Shown in pieces: positions 27,096-37,858 of a stretch of 64,000 nucleotides of DNA (the stretch's first letter is position 1; the number at the start of each line of letters is the position of its first letter). Source of the DNA: Sphaerospermopsis kisseleviana NIES-73 (lineage in GTDB: Bacteria; Cyanobacteriota; Cyanobacteriia; Cyanobacteriales; Nostocaceae); contig NZ_AP018314.1 in NCBI RefSeq assembly GCF_002368075.1, positions 33,004 to 97,003 on the forward strand, in the 5' to 3' direction. The notes under the pieces were generated by a model. The model was not told the origin of the DNA. It saw only the letters and a list, made by a program, of their open reading frames with translations, and did not search any database. A program made the translations under genes and the position numbers.

Positions 27096-28903
27096 CTATC
27101 ACCTTTTTTATACTTTCCTGGATACTTGCGGGCAAAATAATCCTCCATGATTTCCAGAATCATGGGTGCGGCCACACTACCACCACCACCACCAGAATGT
27201 TCACCAAAAGCCACAACCAAGATTTCTGGTTTATCAGCAGGTGCATAAGCACCAAACCAAGCATGATTTTGTTTGATGCCACGACGATTCCAAGCTTCTG
27301 CTGTACCGCTTTTACCAGCTACTGGGGGAATATTTGGTTGATTCAAAACTTTACCCGTACCCTCAGATACCACTTTTCGCAATCCCTCACGGAGAACTTT
27401 AATAGTTACTGGTTTCATATTTAAAGATGAACGCCATTTTTTAGCATCCCCATCATCTTTCAGTAAATGTGGTTGCACTCGATAACCACCATTAGCCGGT
27501 ACAGCAAACATTACAGCCACTTGTAGAGGCGTGCTTAATAAAGCACCTTGGCCAATGGTCATATTAATAGTATCGCCTATAGTCCAAGGCATTTTCCAGG
27601 CTTTGCGCTTCCAGTTATCATCAGGAACTAAACCTCTAGATTCTTCTGTAACAAAATCAAAACCAGTTTTTTCACCAAAGCCATATTTACGAGTCCATTC
27701 AATCAAAGTCGGACCACCGATACCTTTACCAATTTGATAAAAGAAAGTATCACTACTCCATTGCATTGCGCCTACAAAACCTAATGGACCAAATCCCGCA
27801 TGATTCCATTCACCAAATCTTGTGCCACCGATAACCAAATAAGGATAGGTTGGTAGAATCACATTAGGAGAAAATTTACCTGATTCTATAGCTGCTGTGT
27901 TAGTGACAATTTTAAAGGTACTAGCCGGGGGAAAAGCACTTAAAACCCGATTAACTAGAGGATATCCTTCACCTTGCACACTTTCCCAATCTTTTTGAGA
28001 GAGTTTTTGTTTAGAAAAAATATTCGGGTCAAAGGTTGGATGGGATACCATCGCTAAAACTTCACCATTGTTAGGGTTAAGTGCTACGATTGCCCCATTA
28101 CGTCTACCTAAAGCTTTTTCCGCTGCTTTTTGGATATCTAAATCTATAGATAAGTGTAAATCATTACCCGCTTTTGCCTGTTTTTCTCCCAACACTCGCA
28201 ACGGTCTACCAGCACCATCTACTTCTACTTGCTGGCCTCCCCATTCTCCCCGGAGTGTTTTTTCATAGGCTTTTTCTACCCCCATCTGTCCAATGACATC
28301 ACCGAGACGATAGCCTTCTGATTTGCGTTTTTTTAGCTGTTCTGCTGTGAGTTCGCGGGTATAGCCGAGTATATGGGCTAATTGTCTACCATCTGGATAA
28401 TAACGTACAGCTTCTGTATTGATTTCGACATTTGGTAATTCGTTTTCATATTCCTTTAAGGCTGTGACTTGGGCTTCATTTAACTCACGAGCAATGCGAA
28501 TCAGAGAAGAAGAATTAGCTCCAGCTTTTTCTAGTTTCTGTTCCATTTCCTCTTGCGGAATATCGAGGATTTGGGATAGACGCGGACCGACAACTGACCA
28601 CGATGGCTTAGTATGTGTCATTGGCCACAGGTGAACAGAGTGAGGATAACGAGTAGTAGCTAACAGTTTGCCATTACGGTCAAAAATGTTGCCTCTTTCC
28701 GGTTGTTTGGGAATCATGCGAATCCGGTTAGACTCTGCCCTTTGCCGGAGTTTTGGACCTTCAATGATTTGTAAATAAGCTAAACGAGCGCCTATCCCCG
28801 ATATCATCAGCAAAGTGAATAGTATTAAAAATAGTGACTGGGAACCACGCCCAACTGTGCGGGTATTTTTTTGATAACTCAGTAGTGGTGGTAATATAGC
28901 CAT
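27092..28903 (-). CDS. mrdA: Penicillin-binding protein 2 (elongasome transpeptidase)
   Basis: 603 residues. One N-terminal membrane helix (LFLILFTLLMISGIGARLAY), the PBP dimerisation segment RGNIFDRNGKLLATTRYPHS, then the transpeptidase domain with SxxK as STFK in FPPASTFKIVTNTA, SSD in MQWSSDTFFYQIG, and KSGTAEAW. It cross-links peptidoglycan during lateral growth, in complex with a RodA-type glycosyltransferase. No rodA is adjacent. Length matches the class B PBP2 family. The ATG at 28903 lies just before the membrane segment. Confidence 0.95.
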   Translation of the reverse strand: MAILPPLLSYQKNTRTVGRGSQSLFLILFTLLMISGIGARLAYLQIIEGPKLRQRAESNRIRMIPKQPERGNIFDRNGKLLATTRYPHSVHLWPMTHTKPSWSVVGPRLSQILDIPQEEMEQKLEKAGANSSSLIRIARELNEAQVTALKEYENELPNVEINTEAVRYYPDGRQLAHILGYTRELTAEQLKKRKSEGYRLGDVIGQMGVEKAYEKTLRGEWGGQQVEVDGAGRPLRVLGEKQAKAGNDLHLSIDLDIQKAAEKALGRRNGAIVALNPNNGEVLAMVSHPTFDPNIFSKQKLSQKDWESVQGEGYPLVNRVLSAFPPASTFKIVTNTAAIESGKFSPNVILPTYPYLVIGGTRFGEWNHAGFGPLGFVGAMQWSSDTFFYQIGKGIGGPTLIEWTRKYGFGEKTGFDFVTEESRGLVPDDNWKRKAWKMPWTIGDTINMTIGQGALLSTPLQVAVMFAVPANGGYRVQPHLLKDDGDAKKWRSSLNMKPVTIKVLREGLRKVVSEGTGKVLNQPNIPPVAGKSGTAEAWNRRGIKQNHAWFGAYAPADKPEILVVAFGEHSGGGGGSVAAPMILEIMEDYFARKYPGKYKKGDR

Positions 28904-29000
28904 AAGATTAATAAAGAAGTATGAAATTTATATTATCTGTAAACAATGCTTTTAGTCGCTATCCGGCATCGAGTTCAAAACAATGGCAAGTATTGGGTTT

Positions 29001-29059
29001 ATATTTTTAATAAGTATATTTTTAATAAGTATATTTTTAATAAGTATATTTTTAACAAG
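29001..29059. repeat. 15-bp tandem repeat ATATTTTTAATAAGT, four units
   Basis: Three identical units (29001, 29016, 29031) and a fourth with one change (29046-29059). The array lies about 100 bp upstream of PBP2. The unit length differs from the 7-bp STRRs elsewhere. Confidence 0.9.
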
Positions 29060-29132
29060 GGTGTTGTTGCCAGATACAATAAACAAAAGTCTGATTTGTA
29101 GTCTATTTCATAGCCTACATAGCTAACCAGGT

Positions 29133-29525
29133 TTCACAATAAAATCGTCGAAAGGCACGGAAGCCGCTTGGCTATCTTACAGTGGAAGAAGTTCCAACGG
29201 CGAATAAATTCGCCGTGATGGTATAATCAAGGGGCGAGTAAGAATAACCATCTGCACGAAGAAGTATTTTGATCAGGAGAAACCCCTGATTTATCTCGTC
29301 TCGGCTTTGACCGTAGCCTGGGTAAACAAGCAAAGGCAAGATACAGAGTGTATACCGCCAAAATTCGATGGACTCAGAAAGCCAAAAAAAAATATAAAAG
29401 TAAGCGCAATTGCAACACTTATCCGTAAGTAGTTGTTTTGAGCGTGTAGGGGAATAATTGACTATTCCTTTTAAGCAAGTCTTAGTCTTAAAAAATCTGC
29501 GTGTCTTCAGACCGCAGAGTGTCAA
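29133..29525 (+). mobile_element. Solo IS200/IS605-type 3' end (omega-RNA-like), copy B
   Basis: A second copy of the segment at 1861-2248, same orientation, ending in the hairpin TCTGCG...CGCAGA and GTGTCAA immediately upstream of potA. Small indels between copies break every reading frame, which suggests that the RNA or DNA form rather than a protein is conserved, or that both are decaying. No tnpA or tnpB is adjacent. Confidence 0.5.
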
Positions 29526-29551
29526 AAAATCAAGGCGTTCTACTGAAGACT

Positions 29552-30694
29552 ATGGCTCAAACTGTGATGCAAACTCAGAGGGGTGTAACTAATTTTCAGC
29601 CACTGGATGTTGAACTGCGGAACGTCTTCAAGTTTTTCAACCAAGAACCAGCAGTACATGGTGTGGACTTAGATGTGAGACAGGGAGAGTTCTTTAGTAT
29701 TTTAGGACCCTCTGGTTGTGGTAAGACAACCATCTTACGGTTAATTGCTGGCTTTGAAAGAGTGGACGCAGGCAAGTTATTGATTCAAGGCAAGTCCATG
29801 ACTCATGTACCTCCTTACCAAAGACCTGTGAATACTGTATTTCAAAGCTATGCTCTGTTTAATCACTTGAATGTGTGGGAAAACATTGCTTTTGGACTGC
29901 GGTTAAAAAAATTATCTCCATCAGAAATTAATAGCAGAGTCACGGAAGCTTTAAAGCTGGTGAAAATGGAAGGTTTGCGATCGCGCTTTCCTTCTCAGCT
30001 TTCTGGTGGTCAACAACAACGAGTTGCTTTAGCTAGAGCTTTGGTTAACCGTCCCGCTGTCTTACTCTTAGATGAACCCCTGGGAGCTTTAGATTTAAAA
30101 CTGCGGAAGGAAATGCAGGTTGAGTTATGCAACATCCATAAAGAGTTAGGATTAACTTTTATTATGGTAACTCACGATCAGGAGGAAGCACTCAGTTTAT
30201 CTGATCGGATCGCGGTGATGAATCAGGGCAAAATTGAACAAGTTGGTACTCCTCGCGCCATTTACGAACGTCCCGAAACAGCTTTTGTTGCAGATTTTAT
30301 TGGTGATACCAATTTATTTAGCGGCGAAATTACTGCCATTGATGCCGAGTATGTTAAAGTTTTGACTAAAACCGGATTTTCTATTGTTGCTGCTCGTACA
30401 AAAGATACACCCTGGGAATTATTACAGGCGGTAGTTTTAAGTGTGCGTCCTGAAAAAATTCAGATTTCTCTTTATCATCCCAATCTACCCACAAATTGCT
30501 TTGAAGGTCGGTTAGTTAATATCATGTATTTGGGTACTCATGTTAATTATGTCGTGGAATTAGCTAATGGCATCAATGTTAATGTTTTACAACCTAATAC
30601 CTTTGGTAGTTTACCAGACCGGAATACACCTATTTACATTTGGTGGGCAGAAACTGACTGTTTAGCTATTAGTCAAACATCAAAGGTGAATTAA
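29552..30694 (+). CDS. potA: Polyamine ABC transporter ATPase PotA
   Basis: 380 residues from the ATG at 29552; an earlier in-frame start at 29501 would be inside the repeat. It has Walker [10 protein letters not shown], signature [15 protein letters not shown], Walker [12 protein letters not shown], the H-loop in [10 protein letters not shown], and a C-terminal TOBE-like regulatory domain (VRPEKIQI), as in PotA/CysA-type ATPases. It energises spermidine/putrescine uptake. It starts the run potA-potD-potB; a gap of only 9 bp to potD shows one operon. The insertion of copy B just upstream has probably replaced the native promoter region. Confidence 0.92.
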   Translation: MAQTVMQTQRGVTNFQPLDVELRNVFKFFNQEPAVHGVDLDVRQGEFFSILGPSGCGKTTILRLIAGFERVDAGKLLIQGKSMTHVPPYQRPVNTVFQSYALFNHLNVWENIAFGLRLKKLSPSEINSRVTEALKLVKMEGLRSRFPSQLSGGQQQRVALARALVNRPAVLLLDEPLGALDLKLRKEMQVELCNIHKELGLTFIMVTHDQEEALSLSDRIAVMNQGKIEQVGTPRAIYERPETAFVADFIGDTNLFSGEITAIDAEYVKVLTKTGFSIVAARTKDTPWELLQAVVLSVRPEKIQISLYHPNLPTNCFEGRLVNIMYLGTHVNYVVELANGINVNVLQPNTFGSLPDRNTPIYIWWAETDCLAISQTSKVN

Positions 30695-30703
30695 GAGTAA
30701 ACC

Positions 30704-31807
30704 ATGATGATGACAATAACCAGGAGAAGGGAATTTATTAAAACAATGGCGTTGCTTTCTAGCTTGTCTTTAAGTAGTTGTGGCTGGAGATTAGCTAATG
30801 TCAGCGCCAATAATTATACTGGTTCAGTTTCTGGGAAAAGTGATGAATTGTATTTATATACATGGAGTCAATATACGGATCAAGAATTACTATCTACTTT
30901 CACTACCCAAACCGGCATCAAGGTTTTGGCAGATGTGTTTGATTCTAACGATGTGATGCTGGCTAAACTCCAAGCTGGAGGAGGTGCTAGTTATAGCGTT
31001 ATCTATCCATCTGATTATATGGTACAGAAGATGGTAGAAAAAAATTTGTTAGCAGAAATTAATCACGCACTTTTAATAGGGTTAGAAAATTTATTTCCTC
31101 AATTTCAGAATCCTACTTATGACCCTAATAACCGTTATAGTTTACCTTTTAATTGGGGAACAACGGGATTTATCTATAACTCGGAAAAGCTGAAAACTCC
31201 CCCTGAAGATTGGGAATATCTTTGGCAAAATCAAGAGCAACTTTATAAACGGATGACTTTACTAAATGATGTGCGGGAGGTGATGGGAGCAACATTAAAA
31301 ATGCTCGGTTATTCTTATAATTCGCAAAATGCCACAGAAATTAAAGCAGCTTATGAAAAATTGCGGTCATTAAAACCAGCGATCGCCGCTTTTGATACTG
31401 ATGCTTGGCAAAACCAAATATTGGCAGGAGATTTATTATTAGCTATGTGTTATTCTGCCGATGGCGTGAAGATATCCAAGGAAAATCCTAAACTTAAATA
31501 TGTAATTCCTCGCAGTGGTTCTTCTCTCTGGACAGATACTATTGTTATTCCCAAAACAGCGCCTAATATTCCTGGTACTTATAGTTGGATTAACTTCCTT
31601 CTGCAACCTGATGTAGCTGCCGAAATCAGCAAAAGATTGAAAATTGCTACTCCTAATCGCGCAGGTTTTGAACAATTACCACAAGAAATTCAAAATAATA
31701 CTAGCTTATTTCCTCCAGAATCAATTTTAAATAAATGTGAACGCCTCACTCCTGTAGGTGATTTTGAAGCAGTTTATGAGCGATATTGGACTCAATTACT
31801 AGCTTAA
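30704..31807 (+). CDS. potD: Polyamine-binding lipoprotein PotD
   Basis: 367 residues. The N-terminus TRRREFIKTMALLSSLSLSS is a twin-arginine-like signal followed by a lipobox-type cysteine (SSCGW), so it is probably a lipoprotein outside the inner membrane. The body has LYLYTWSQYTDQELLSTFTT, DVMLAKLQAGGGASYSVIYP and FNWGTTGFIYN, typical of PotD/PotF-type spermidine/putrescine-binding proteins. It delivers substrate to the PotB permease. Three consecutive ATGs could start it. Confidence 0.92.
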   Translation: MMMTITRRREFIKTMALLSSLSLSSCGWRLANVSANNYTGSVSGKSDELYLYTWSQYTDQELLSTFTTQTGIKVLADVFDSNDVMLAKLQAGGGASYSVIYPSDYMVQKMVEKNLLAEINHALLIGLENLFPQFQNPTYDPNNRYSLPFNWGTTGFIYNSEKLKTPPEDWEYLWQNQEQLYKRMTLLNDVREVMGATLKMLGYSYNSQNATEIKAAYEKLRSLKPAIAAFDTDAWQNQILAGDLLLAMCYSADGVKISKENPKLKYVIPRSGSSLWTDTIVIPKTAPNIPGTYSWINFLLQPDVAAEISKRLKIATPNRAGFEQLPQEIQNNTSLFPPESILNKCERLTPVGDFEAVYERYWTQLLA

Positions 31808-31818
31808 ATACAGCATAT

Positions 31819-32041
<223 letters not shown>

Positions 32042-32058
32042 AAAATTGGTATCAGGCT

Positions 32059-32976
32059 GTGTCTATTCAACTTCCTAAATCTCCCGTAGCATCCCCTAGC
32101 AATATTGCTAAAAAACCACCACAATTATATCGTCATTTTGTCCAATGGTTGCCTCCTTTATCCTTACTTGCACCATCAGGGATTTGGTTATTACTGTTGT
32201 TATTGCTGCCAACCTTGATAATTTTGCAATTGAGTTTAGTTAAGGATATCAGACCAGGTGATCTTGTCAATCCTAATGGATTGGATAACTATCTTCGTAT
32301 TTTAGAACCGCTGTATTTACGAGTTATCTTCAATTCCCTGTTTTTGGCAATTAATACGACAATTATTTGTTTAATTGTGGGTTTTCCAGTAGCTTATTGG
32401 ATTGCCCAAATGTCACCAAAACGGTGGCGAACTTTATTATTATTAGGCTTTGTTTTGCCTTTATGGACTTCTTCTTTACTACGTTCTTATGCTTGGATTA
32501 CTATTCTCCGTCCTACTGGATTATTAAATAGTTTACTTACCAGTATAGGTTTACCAGCTTTGGAATTGTTGAACCGAACTCCAGCAGTTTTAATTGGCAT
32601 GAGTTACAGTTTATTACCCTATATGGTTTTAGTATTGTATGCTTCTTTAGAAAAATTAGATCGACGTTTATTAGAAGCTGCTGCTGATTTGGGTGCAAAC
32701 CCAGTACAAACTTTTTTGAAAGTGACAGTACCCCAAGTTTTTCCCGGTATTGCTGCTGGTTCTTTGTTGGTATTTATTACAGCATTGGGAGATTTTATTG
32801 ATCCAGAATTATTGGGTGGTGCTTCCAGTATGACTGCTGCAAGGTTGGTTTATAATCAGTTTCTCGGTGCTACTCAAAATTGGGGTTTTGGTTCAGCTTT
32901 GAGTATGACTTTGATTTTGGTGGTGAGTATTGCCTTAGCGGTAGCTTACCATTCGCGCAGCGTGCCGAAGGCATAG
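32059..32976 (+). CDS. potB: Polyamine ABC transporter permease PotB
   Basis: 305 residues with about six membrane helices; the EAA loop is LEAAADLGANPVQTFLKVTV, the site that docks on PotA. The start is a GTG at 32059. The C-terminal end SRSVPKA is coded by a dispersed repeat (CGCGCAGCGTGCCGAAGGCA), so the natural terminus has been replaced. The partner permease gene potC, which follows potB in most operons, is absent; a MITE sits there instead. Confidence 0.9.
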   Translation: MSIQLPKSPVASPSNIAKKPPQLYRHFVQWLPPLSLLAPSGIWLLLLLLLPTLIILQLSLVKDIRPGDLVNPNGLDNYLRILEPLYLRVIFNSLFLAINTTIICLIVGFPVAYWIAQMSPKRWRTLLLLGFVLPLWTSSLLRSYAWITILRPTGLLNSLLTSIGLPALELLNRTPAVLIGMSYSLLPYMVLVLYASLEKLDRRLLEAAADLGANPVQTFLKVTVPQVFPGIAAGSLLVFITALGDFIDPELLGGASSMTAARLVYNQFLGATQNWGFGSALSMTLILVVSIALAVAYHSRSVPKA

Positions 32977-33005
32977 TTATCGCCCTGGTGATTAAATTTG
33001 GTATT

Positions 33006-33222
33006 TAGGGCTTGCTGAATAAACTCAAAACCTTGATAAATCAAGGGTTTCAGGTGGAAAATCAGGAAATCAGTGCAGGATTTTTCAGGGGTATACTCCT
33101 AAAAGCGTGCATTTTCCGGGTGAAATTTCAAAGAATTGGTTACTAACAGATCACCCAAACTCTTGCCTATTCCCTATTCCCTATTCCCTGCCTTAACGAA
33201 GAGACTTGTTCAGCAAACCCTA
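33006..33222 (+). mobile_element. MITE copy 2, TA-flanked, about 217 bp
   Basis: TAGGGCTTGCTGAATAAA at the left end and CTTGTTCAGCAAACCCTA at the right end are inverted repeats (14 of 17 by eye), with TA at both borders, as in copy 1 at 8474-8689. The inner part has the same order of blocks (ATTTCAA..., CTATTCCCT STRR-like) but is diverged. Confidence 0.8.
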
Positions 33223-33268
33223 TTTAGTTTCAATCACAAAAATATAGTCAAACATAGTCAATTACCAA

Positions 33269-34057
33269 TTACCCATTACCCAAAGTCATTACACATAAAA
33301 ACAAAGCCTCAGTCCATTCAACCACAGCACCGTAAGTATCTCCAGTGTGTCCACCCAGCTTATAGTTAAACCAACAAGGGACTAAAAGAGCGATCGCACT
33401 ACCCGCCAACACCATAAATACAGATAACAATAGATTTTGGGAATTAACAACCCAAACTAAAATACTCAAACCCAACAATAAAAACCAACTCGGTAAAATA
33501 TCTGCATAAGAACGAATTGCCTGTTTATGAAATGCACCTTTACCAGTAGGTTTCAGATAGGGATATCGCAAAATCGCTACTTGTTGTCCCCAACGTCCCC
33601 AACCACAGGCCGCCATTAAGATTAAATAACGGTTTTCCGAAATATCCATTAAAGCTGCGGTTTTCAACAACAAAATAGCGATCGCTACCATTGCCCCAAA
33701 AGCACCAGTAGCACTATCAGCCATTACCTGTAACCTCTTTTCAGGATCACCTACTGCTAAACCATCAGCAGTATCCATTGCACCATCTAAATGTAAACCA
33801 CCCGTAATTGCGATCCAGGTAACAACCACCAAAGCAGTCCGAGTTAATACGGGGATATGTAAGTAATTAAAAATGAAATCTAATAAACCTAACATTCCCC
33901 CGATCATCAAACCCACAACCGGAGCAAAAACAGCAACATTGCTAAAATCCAAGCCTGGGATATAGGGTAAGGGAATAGAAGTGTAAAATATAATAGATGC
34001 TATTACTTGTAATAATTTATCTTGACAAACTTGCCATAGTTGAAGAATATATACCAT
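33269..34057 (-). CDS. cobS: Adenosylcobinamide-GDP ribazoletransferase CobS
   Basis: 262 residues with several hydrophobic helices and the family motif [21 protein letters not shown], then [16 protein letters not shown]. CobS joins adenosylcobinamide-GDP and alpha-ribazole in the last stage of cobalamin (in cyanobacteria mostly pseudocobalamin) assembly, at the membrane. No other cob gene is adjacent. I looked for a cobalamin riboswitch in 34058-34245 and saw none. Confidence 0.92.
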   Translation of the reverse strand: MVYILQLWQVCQDKLLQVIASIIFYTSIPLPYIPGLDFSNVAVFAPVVGLMIGGMLGLLDFIFNYLHIPVLTRTALVVVTWIAITGGLHLDGAMDTADGLAVGDPEKRLQVMADSATGAFGAMVAIAILLLKTAALMDISENRYLILMAACGWGRWGQQVAILRYPYLKPTGKGAFHKQAIRSYADILPSWFLLLGLSILVWVVNSQNLLLSVFMVLAGSAIALLVPCWFNYKLGGHTGDTYGAVVEWTEALFLCVMTLGNG

Positions 34058-34245
34058 AGCGAAAACTCAACTTCAGAGGAGAATAGAAACTGACTGTAAA
34101 AAGTTAGAGGAAATTGAGTAGTTTCCATAGACGATCGCTATGTAAAGTTGATATTTTGGAAATATAGGGTTTTGTCCAGTGAAAAAGCTAGGCATTGACT
34201 TTTCATCTGTGTTGTCACTCACCTTCCCTCAATCGCTAATACTCT

Positions 34246-36002
<1,757 letters not shown>

Positions 36003-36116
36003 CAGGAGGCAGGGGAGCAGAGGAGGCAGGGGAAGCAGGGGAAGCAGGGGAAGATTAATAACCCAATCACCAATCACCAATCACCAATTCCCAATTCCTA
36101 ATTCCCAATTCCCAAA
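36003..36116. repeat. STRR arrays after tgt
   Basis: GGCAGGGGAAG-type and CCAATCA/CCAATTC heptamers fill most of the tgt-psbK spacer. Confidence 0.85.
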
Positions 36117-36179
36117 CCATGTTAATATACTCCTCAAATATGAAAGCTGTGTTGGATTATTAGGTGGATAGAAAAAAAC

Positions 36180-36317
36180 ATGGAAGCAGCACTTTTATTA
36201 GCAAAACTGCCCGAAGCGTACCAAATTTTTGATCCTTTGGTAGATGTACTCCCAGTTATTCCTGTATTCTTCCTGTTGCTTGCTTTTGTTTGGCAAGCTG
36301 CTGTTGGTTTCAGGTAA
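36180..36317 (+). CDS. psbK: Photosystem II protein PsbK
   Basis: 45 residues: a processed N-terminal stretch [20 protein letters not shown], then [20 protein letters not shown] and AVGFR. This is the single-helix PsbK subunit near CP43, with the conserved LPEAY and WQAA motifs; mature PsbK begins after removal of about eight residues. The gene is followed by a strong terminator and lies downstream of tgt, the expected location. Confidence 0.96.
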
Positions 36318-36339
36318 ATTAATCTGGTTTCAATTTTTT

Positions 36340-36370
36340 GGACAGGGATTATACACCTGTCCTATTTTTT
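36340..36370 (+). terminator. Rho-independent terminator of psbK
   Basis: Stem GGACAGG (36340-36346) pairs perfectly with CCTGTCC (36356-36362), followed by TATTTTTT. Confidence 0.88.
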
Positions 36371-36498
36371 CAAGATTTATTTTTAATAAAATTTGTATTT
36401 TTTAATGTTTTGCAATAAATTCACCCAATTAAGTAAAATACTGTAGCAACCACTAACTAAAAATTAACAAAAATTTACCACTCACACAGGAAACAACT

Positions 36499-36795
36499 AT
36501 GGGAAATATTAAGTTTGTCAACGAGAATAAAGAAGTAATTGCGGCTGATGGTGCAAACCTGCGGCTCAAAGCAATGGAAAATGGGATTGATATTTATAAA
36601 TTTTGGGGAAAAATGACCAATTGCGGTGGTTATGGACAATGTGCCACCTGTATTGTGGAAGTAGTAGAAGGGCTGGAAAACCTCTCACCCCGTACTGATG
36701 TAGAAAAGCGGAAATTTAAGAACAAACCAGATAACTATCGTCTTGCGTGCCAAACCCTAGTTAACGGACCTGTTAGCGTAGTTACTAAACCTTAA
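36499..36795 (+). CDS. 2Fe-2S ferredoxin-like protein
   Basis: 98 residues. Cluster ligands are in [15 protein letters not shown] (C-x5-C-x2-C) with the fourth cysteine in RLACQT near residue 86, the plant/adrenodoxin-type fold. The C-x5-C spacing differs from the C-x4-C of photosynthetic PetF, so it is a different electron carrier, probably soluble. The ATG has an AGGA site 9 bases before it. Its electron partner is unknown; position between psbK and psbM may or may not be meaningful. Confidence 0.88.
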   Translation: MGNIKFVNENKEVIAADGANLRLKAMENGIDIYKFWGKMTNCGGYGQCATCIVEVVEGLENLSPRTDVEKRKFKNKPDNYRLACQTLVNGPVSVVTKP

Positions 36796-36826
36796 CGAAG
36801 GCAGCAGGCAGGAGGCAGGAGGCAGG
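36796..36826. repeat. STRR array GGCAGGA
   Basis: Four to five heptamer units directly after the ferredoxin stop. Confidence 0.85.
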
Positions 36827-36849
36827 AAGAGGCCTATTGTACGGGGGGT

Positions 36850-37140
36850 GAATGTGATATATTAGTCTTGAGTTCAAGAAGCGTAGATCCTTTGAAAGTG
36901 GTGAAAGTCCTGATCTGAGAGTGCGGAGAGTTAGAATTAACCTAACCATAGCTCCTGTGTGGCAGGAAATCCTATAAATTAGACGAAATAAAACATTTTC
37001 AAGAGTAGCTAATCAAATCAGAACTGAAAAAAGGTAAAATTAGTTCGGAAATCTATCTCAGATTAGAAACCGAATAGTGCGGCTTGTAGTTAGCCCTGTA
37101 AGGTGTAAGACCTTACCAAGCTAGAAATATTGGACTATAT
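36850..37140 (+). ncRNA. Possible structured RNA between ferredoxin and psbM
   Basis: About 290 bp with no open frame but several clean hairpins: GTTAG/CTAAC (36930-36946), TCCTG/CAGGA (36953-36967) and a perfect 7-bp stem GTAAGGT/ACCTTAC with loop GTAAG (37098-37116). It also has GGTGAAAGTCC (36900-36910). The look is that of a folded RNA or of a decayed group II intron 5' part, but I recognise neither domain V nor a known riboswitch core. Strand is assumed from psbM. Confidence 0.3.
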
Positions 37141-37208
37141 TTTTAGTAACTATGATGCTATTCTAAAATTGTTGACTGAAAATCAATTTAGAGAGAGGCT
37201 ATCTTGCC

Positions 37209-37322
37209 ATGCAAGTTAATGACCTGGGCTTTGTAGCAAGCATCTTATTTGTGCTTGTTCCTGCCGTATTTTTAATAATTCTTTACATCCAAACTGCCAG
37301 CCGCGAAGGTGGTAAAAACTAA
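37209..37322 (+). CDS. psbM: Photosystem II protein PsbM
   Basis: 37 residues: [37 protein letters not shown]. This single-helix protein sits at the PSII dimer interface. The ATG is 8 bases after GAGAGAGGC. The length and sequence match the family closely. An STRR array starts on the stop codon's last base. Confidence 0.96.
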   Translation: MQVNDLGFVASILFVLVPAVFLIILYIQTASREGGKN

Positions 37323-37372
37323 CAGTTTGGTAATTGGTAATTGGTAATTGGTAATTGGTAATTGGTAATTGA
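37322..37372. repeat. STRR array TTGGTAA
   Basis: About six heptamer units directly after psbM. Confidence 0.9.
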
Positions 37373-37375
37373 GAT

Positions 37376-37445
37376 AGTCCTAAGCTGACTATTTTATAGA
37401 TAAAACTGTACTTATGTTGACAAGCATTGACATAAGTGAGTTAAG
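37376..37445. repeat. TTGAC direct-repeat block 1 (iteron-like)
   Basis: CCTAAGCTGAC is followed by TTGAC at 37417 and 37427 (10-bp spacing) and GTGAG 9 bases on. The same order of motifs is found at 39113-39190 on the other side of the usp gene. Confidence 0.5.
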
Positions 37446-37479
37446 AAAATCACCCACTTGATATATAATCCTACGATAT

Positions 37480-37662
37480 CAAGTATTGAATTAAGACTAT
37501 TGCCAACGCGAAAACCAAGCAATGATAGCCGTAGTCTTTCTTGTAAATCTTAACTTGAGAAATATCGCGTCTGGCTAAGGCGTGCAAGTCTACTGAGGGA
37601 TAACTGCTCCCATGCTCCCGTTGAAGTAGAAAGTAAAGTCTAGCTTTGTCTAGGTTTTACAT
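37480..37662 (+). mobile_element. Solo IS200/IS605-type 3' end (omega-RNA-like), copy D
   Basis: CTCCCGTTGAAGTAGAAA leads into an 11-bp hairpin (GTAAAGTCTAG at 37633-37643 with CTAGGTTTTAC at 37650-37660, two G-U pairs), the same layout of CGTTGAA-x-AGAA plus terminal hairpin seen in the other solo ends. Upstream stems (GACTA near 37494; TAGTC near 37530) add further structure. No transposase is adjacent. Assignment is by pattern only. Confidence 0.35.
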
Positions 37663-37736
37663 AGCAGAAAGAAAGCAAAAGGCAAGAGAAAAAAGAATTG
37701 AAGAATAAAGAATTAATTTTTCTTCCCCTGCTTCCC

Positions 37737-37855
37737 CAGTCACCAGTCACCAGTCACCAGTCACCAGTCACCAGTAACCAGTCACCAGTCACCAGTCACC
37801 AGTCACCAGTCACCAGTTACCAGTCACCAGTCACCAGTCACCAGTCACCAGTCCC
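37737..37855. repeat. STRR array CACCAGT, about 17 copies
   Basis: Nearly uninterrupted heptamer array with two single-base variants, ending 4 bp before the usp stop codon. The same heptamer is found inside the smc gene. Confidence 0.95.
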
Positions 37856-37858
37856 TAT

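Noticed and set aside
29172..29525. 117-residue minus-strand protein
   Set aside because: Antisense to copy B; indels relative to copy A shift the frame, so it is not a conserved protein.
36890..37120. Cobalamin riboswitch
   Set aside because: GGTGAAAGTCC resembles one box of the B12 element, but the GGGAA, CCCGC and GCCACTG parts are missing and the next gene is psbM, not a cobalamin gene.
36850..37140. Complete group II intron
   Set aside because: No domain V (GAGC...GUUC type hairpin), no 5' GTGCG boundary and no reverse transcriptase; at best a fragment, so listed only as a possible structured RNA.
37737..37855. CRISPR array
   Set aside because: Repeats are 7 bp in direct tandem with no spacers and no cas genes; it is an STRR. 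The same holds for the arrays at 23968-24064 and 50139-50217.
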